DNA of 7,882 bases from Bog-793 sp963803025 (GTDB lineage Bacteria > Actinomycetota > Acidimicrobiia > Acidimicrobiales > Bog-793), in assembly GCA_963803025.1 (NCBI GenBank), contig CAWDKZ010000002.1, positions 1-7,882 of the forward strand, written 5' to 3'. The notes below the pieces were generated by a model, which ran no database searches, was not told the DNA's origin, and was given only the letters and a program-made list of their open reading frames with translations. Shown here piece after piece: positions 5,868-7,882 of this stretch (position 1 is its first letter; every line of letters starts with the position of its first letter). Position numbers and translations under genes: made by a program.

Positions 5868-6920
5868 GTGAGGGGACTCCTCAACAGACGGATTCGGCTC
5901 GGCGCCCTTGGCGTCGCCGGCGCCCTCGTAGCTGCGTCGCTCGCCGGCGCCACGACGCGGCCGGCGGGGCGGACCGATCCCGTCGCCATCGATCGCGGTC
6001 CCGCCGGACAGCTGAAGGTGACGGCGAGAATCGACCTCGGCGCATACCCGCAGGCTGTGCTCGACGGAATGGTCTTCGCCGAAGCCCCGGACGACACCGT
6101 CTACTTCGCGGCCGGCTCGGTCGTCCAGGCGATCCGGGGCAACGAGAAGCCGCTCGTGGTGCTGGACACGGCGGGACCGGTCCTGGCGCTCGCGGCCACG
6201 AACGGCGACCTCTACGTGCAGGTCGGAGTCCGGGTCACCGAGTACGCCGTGCCGCGCGTCGCGTTGCGGAAGTCCTGGACGCTGCCACACGCTGCCATGA
6301 AACCGACATCGGCCGGACTGTTCCCGTCTTCCGGTGTGCTCTGGTCGTGGTCCGACTGGGCGACGGACGAGAGCGGGTTCGAGTACGCAACGGTCGTCGC
6401 CATCTCGCCGAGCACCTCCTCCGCCAAGATCGTCGACGACCACGCCTACCCGGATGACATGGCCGCCAGCCCCGCCGGGCTCTACTACGAGACGGTTGTC
6501 GGGACGAAGAACCACCTCGTCCGTGCGACGGCGAACGGCGGGCGCGAGCTCTCCGCGCCCACGACGGACTCTGACGCTCCCCTCGCGCTCGGTCCCGGCT
6601 ATCTGGCCGTCTTCGCGATGAAAGGTGCCGGCTTGCCCTACGTCGACGAGTTCAGCGCGAACACGCTCGCCGTGCTCCATTCGAGCCGTCTCGCCGTGAA
6701 CACGTCCGCCGTCCTCGGCACCGCGGGCGGCGTTCTCGCGATCGAGTCGGCCTGTTCCGGCTACGTCTGCCCGTCTGCGAAGGTGGTTCGGGTCGATGCG
6801 GCCGACGGCGCAGAAACGAACGGCGTCCCGCTACCGGACGCCCAGCGCCTGCTCGGCGGCACCCACCCGGCGGCAATCGCCGAGGTGATGGGGCGCACCT
6901 ACCTCGTGCGCCTTAGCTGA
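5868..6920 (+). CDS. Secreted protein of unknown function, probably a beta-propeller
   Basis: A 350-residue protein that I do not recognise as a named family. Residues 1-28 are a classical signal peptide: basic head (MRGLLNRRIR), hydrophobic core (LGALGVAGALVAASL) and an A-G-A cleavage site before T29. There is no lipobox and no C-terminal anchor or second membrane segment, so export as a soluble protein is likely. The rest is short beta-strand-like runs separated by turns, such as DDTVYFAAGSVVQAI, GPVLALAATNGDLYV, SGVLWSWSDWA, AGLYYETVV, GYLAVFAMKG and GGVLAIES, spaced like the blades of a YncE/PQQ-type propeller. Two close cysteines (C296, C301) could form a disulphide outside the cell. No catalytic motif is visible. 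The GTG start has a good ribosome binding site; a stop-overlapping hairpin ends it. Neighbours give no clear functional link. Confidence 0.85.
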   Translation: MRGLLNRRIRLGALGVAGALVAASLAGATTRPAGRTDPVAIDRGPAGQLKVTARIDLGAYPQAVLDGMVFAEAPDDTVYFAAGSVVQAIRGNEKPLVVLDTAGPVLALAATNGDLYVQVGVRVTEYAVPRVALRKSWTLPHAAMKPTSAGLFPSSGVLWSWSDWATDESGFEYATVVAISPSTSSAKIVDDHAYPDDMAASPAGLYYETVVGTKNHLVRATANGGRELSAPTTDSDAPLALGPGYLAVFAMKGAGLPYVDEFSANTLAVLHSSRLAVNTSAVLGTAGGVLAIESACSGYVCPSAKVVRVDAADGAETNGVPLPDAQRLLGGTHPAAIAEVMGRTYLVRLS

Positions 6921-6942
6921 CGAGGGTCCGGCGGATCCTCGT
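6920..6942 (+). terminator. Terminator-like hairpin overlapping the stop codon
   Basis: ACGAGGGTCC (6920-6929) pairs with GGATCCTCGT (6933-6942) over 10 bp, with one G-U pair, around a GGC triloop. It begins on the last base of the TGA stop. There is no T-run after it. Position and stability suggest a 3'-end structure for the secreted-protein transcript. Confidence 0.6.
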
Positions 6943-7087
6943 GAGATCAGGCGGCACATCCCACGGAGTGAGCACCCCGGAGGCCCGGCCCGGGCGACTC
7001 GCACACCTGAGCCATGCCGTCCTTGCTCGCCTGCACGCCCCGGCCGCCGATCAAACCGCGCGACGGCACCGCCCTGGCTGCTCACCA

Positions 7088-7154
7088 GGCGATACGCCGC
7101 GGGACTTCTCTTGCACGCCCGGACCCGAACGCTACGGACGTCGCGGCGTACGCC
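7088..7154. repeat. Interrupted 15-bp inverted repeat between convergent genes
   Basis: GGCG-a-TACGCCGCG-gg-AC (7088-7105) is complementary to GT-CGCGGCGTA-CGCC (7140-7154), with a one-base and a two-base bulge and a 34-base loop. The right arm is itself a 10-base palindrome, GGCGTACGCC (7145-7154). It lies 14 bases beyond the stop of the minus-strand reductase gene, so a termination or transcript-insulating role between two facing genes is plausible. The rest of 6943-7168 shows nothing else I can support. Confidence 0.4.
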
Positions 7155-7168
7155 AACGGCCGCGCTCG

Positions 7169-7795
7169 TCACACGCTCGCCAGCCGGCGCATCTCCTCGG
7201 CCGAGAGGTCCGCCGCGTACAGCCGACACCCTGGCTGGTGCTTGCGCCCGCCGACGGCAAGGGACCCCAGGTCAACCGGGTCGAAGCCGATCTCGTCAAT
7301 CAGGTTCGCAACAAGGCTCTTGGCGTCCTCGTCGTCGCCTGAGATCGGGATCGCGATCCGGTCGAGCGCGCCCGCGGGACGGGCGCCGTCCCGCAGATGC
7401 TCCCAGTAGATCGCGTTGAACGCCTTCACGATGTGCGCGTGCGGCAGGTGCGCAGCCAGCATCTCGCTCGACGTCGTCCGGTCTTCGTCGAGTTCACGGA
7501 ACTGGCCATCGCGGCCCGGGTAGTAGTTGTTCGTGTCGATCACGGCCTTGTCGTCGAACCCGTCGACCGGAACGGTCCGGTACTTGCCGAAGGGCACCGA
7601 AACCACGTCGATCTCGCCGAAGCGAGCGGCATCCGCAGCCGTCATCGCCTGGGCGCGCTCACCGAGTCGACGCACGAGCGCTTCGAGCGTTTCGGGTCCA
7701 CGGGAGTTGCTGACCGCGACGTCGTGACCGACCCGCACGAAGTGCGAAGCGAGCGTCGACCCGATGTTGCCTACTCCGATCAACCCGATCCGCAT
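7169..7795 (-). CDS. NADPH-dependent F420 reductase-like oxidoreductase
   Basis: A 208-residue Rossmann-fold protein of the 'NADP oxidoreductase, coenzyme F420-dependent' type (COG2085-like). The N-terminus MRIGLIGVGNIGSTLA carries G7-x-G9-x-x-G12, and SNSRGP (29-34) after the second strand is the usual NADPH 2'-phosphate pocket. IDTNNYYPGRDG, HIVKAFNAI and the end motif GGRKHQPGCRLYAADL match this family, and the length is normal (about 200-220). Family members transfer hydride between NADPH and F420 or act on other small acceptors; true F420 use cannot be read from the sequence, as many such homologues occur outside F420 metabolism. The ATG at 7795 starts directly at the first beta-strand; a GGAAGAG purine tract precedes it. 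The 87 bases upstream hold no gene. It converges with the secreted-protein gene and shows no operon partner in the window. Confidence 0.9.
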   Translation of the reverse strand: MRIGLIGVGNIGSTLASHFVRVGHDVAVSNSRGPETLEALVRRLGERAQAMTAADAARFGEIDVVSVPFGKYRTVPVDGFDDKAVIDTNNYYPGRDGQFRELDEDRTTSSEMLAAHLPHAHIVKAFNAIYWEHLRDGARPAGALDRIAIPISGDDEDAKSLVANLIDEIGFDPVDLGSLAVGGRKHQPGCRLYAADLSAEEMRRLASV

Positions 7796-7882
7796 GGCTC
7801 TCTTCCGATTTCGACTCCGCCTCGCCGCGTAGTCCCAACCGCGCTCTGGGTCGAGCTATTCCCGTGCCAGCGGCTTACCAGA

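Noticed and set aside
5370..6680. A 436-residue minus-strand frame and shorter frames beside it
   Set aside because: They run antisense to the secreted-protein gene and the T-arm. The GFEPP / DSNPR / IRTP peptides are the three antisense readings of a T-loop, a known source of false proteins.

Overview
This is a GC-rich window with GTG and TTG starts next to strong GGAGG-type ribosome binding sites. That style suggests an actinobacterium or another high-GC lineage, but no marker in the window fixes the taxon. No CRISPR array, rRNA or complete tRNA is present.

Left half (1-4436, all genes on the minus strand). The core is a three-gene operon read right to left: a putrescine/ornithine-type carbamoyltransferase (4436-3342), an agmatine deiminase (start unresolved, about 3358, to 2180) and an APC-superfamily amine/amino-acid exchanger (2147-672). 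Genes one and two overlap by 17 bases if the GTG start is right, and genes two and three are 32 bases apart. Together they fit the agmatine deiminase route: agmatine enters, probably in exchange for putrescine; AguA converts it to N-carbamoylputrescine and ammonia; the carbamoyltransferase phosphorolyses that to putrescine and carbamoyl phosphate. The carbamate kinase that normally harvests ATP from carbamoyl phosphate is not in the window. A two-tier hairpin just past the permease probably ends the operon. Beyond it lies the C-terminal stub of an IS1634/IS4-type transposase (102-464).

Middle (4437-5867). A mostly gene-free stretch follows, interrupted by a short plus-strand frame that encodes one bacterial Ig-like (Big_3-type) domain and ends at a near-perfect 18-bp terminator hairpin. 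The next 640 bases hold no credible gene but contain several separate inverted repeats. The last is followed by a tRNA-like T-arm ending in CCA, with no matching 5' tRNA half. This could be a tRNA-end scar (attachment site), a decayed tRNA or an unassigned structured RNA.

Right part (5868-7882). A plus-strand gene encodes a secreted, probably beta-propeller protein of unknown function and ends in a stop-codon-overlapping hairpin. It converges on a minus-strand NADPH-dependent F420-reductase-like Rossmann protein (7795-7169). A long imperfect inverted repeat lies between the two.

Most other long open frames in the window are antisense or out-of-frame shadows of these genes and are not annotated.
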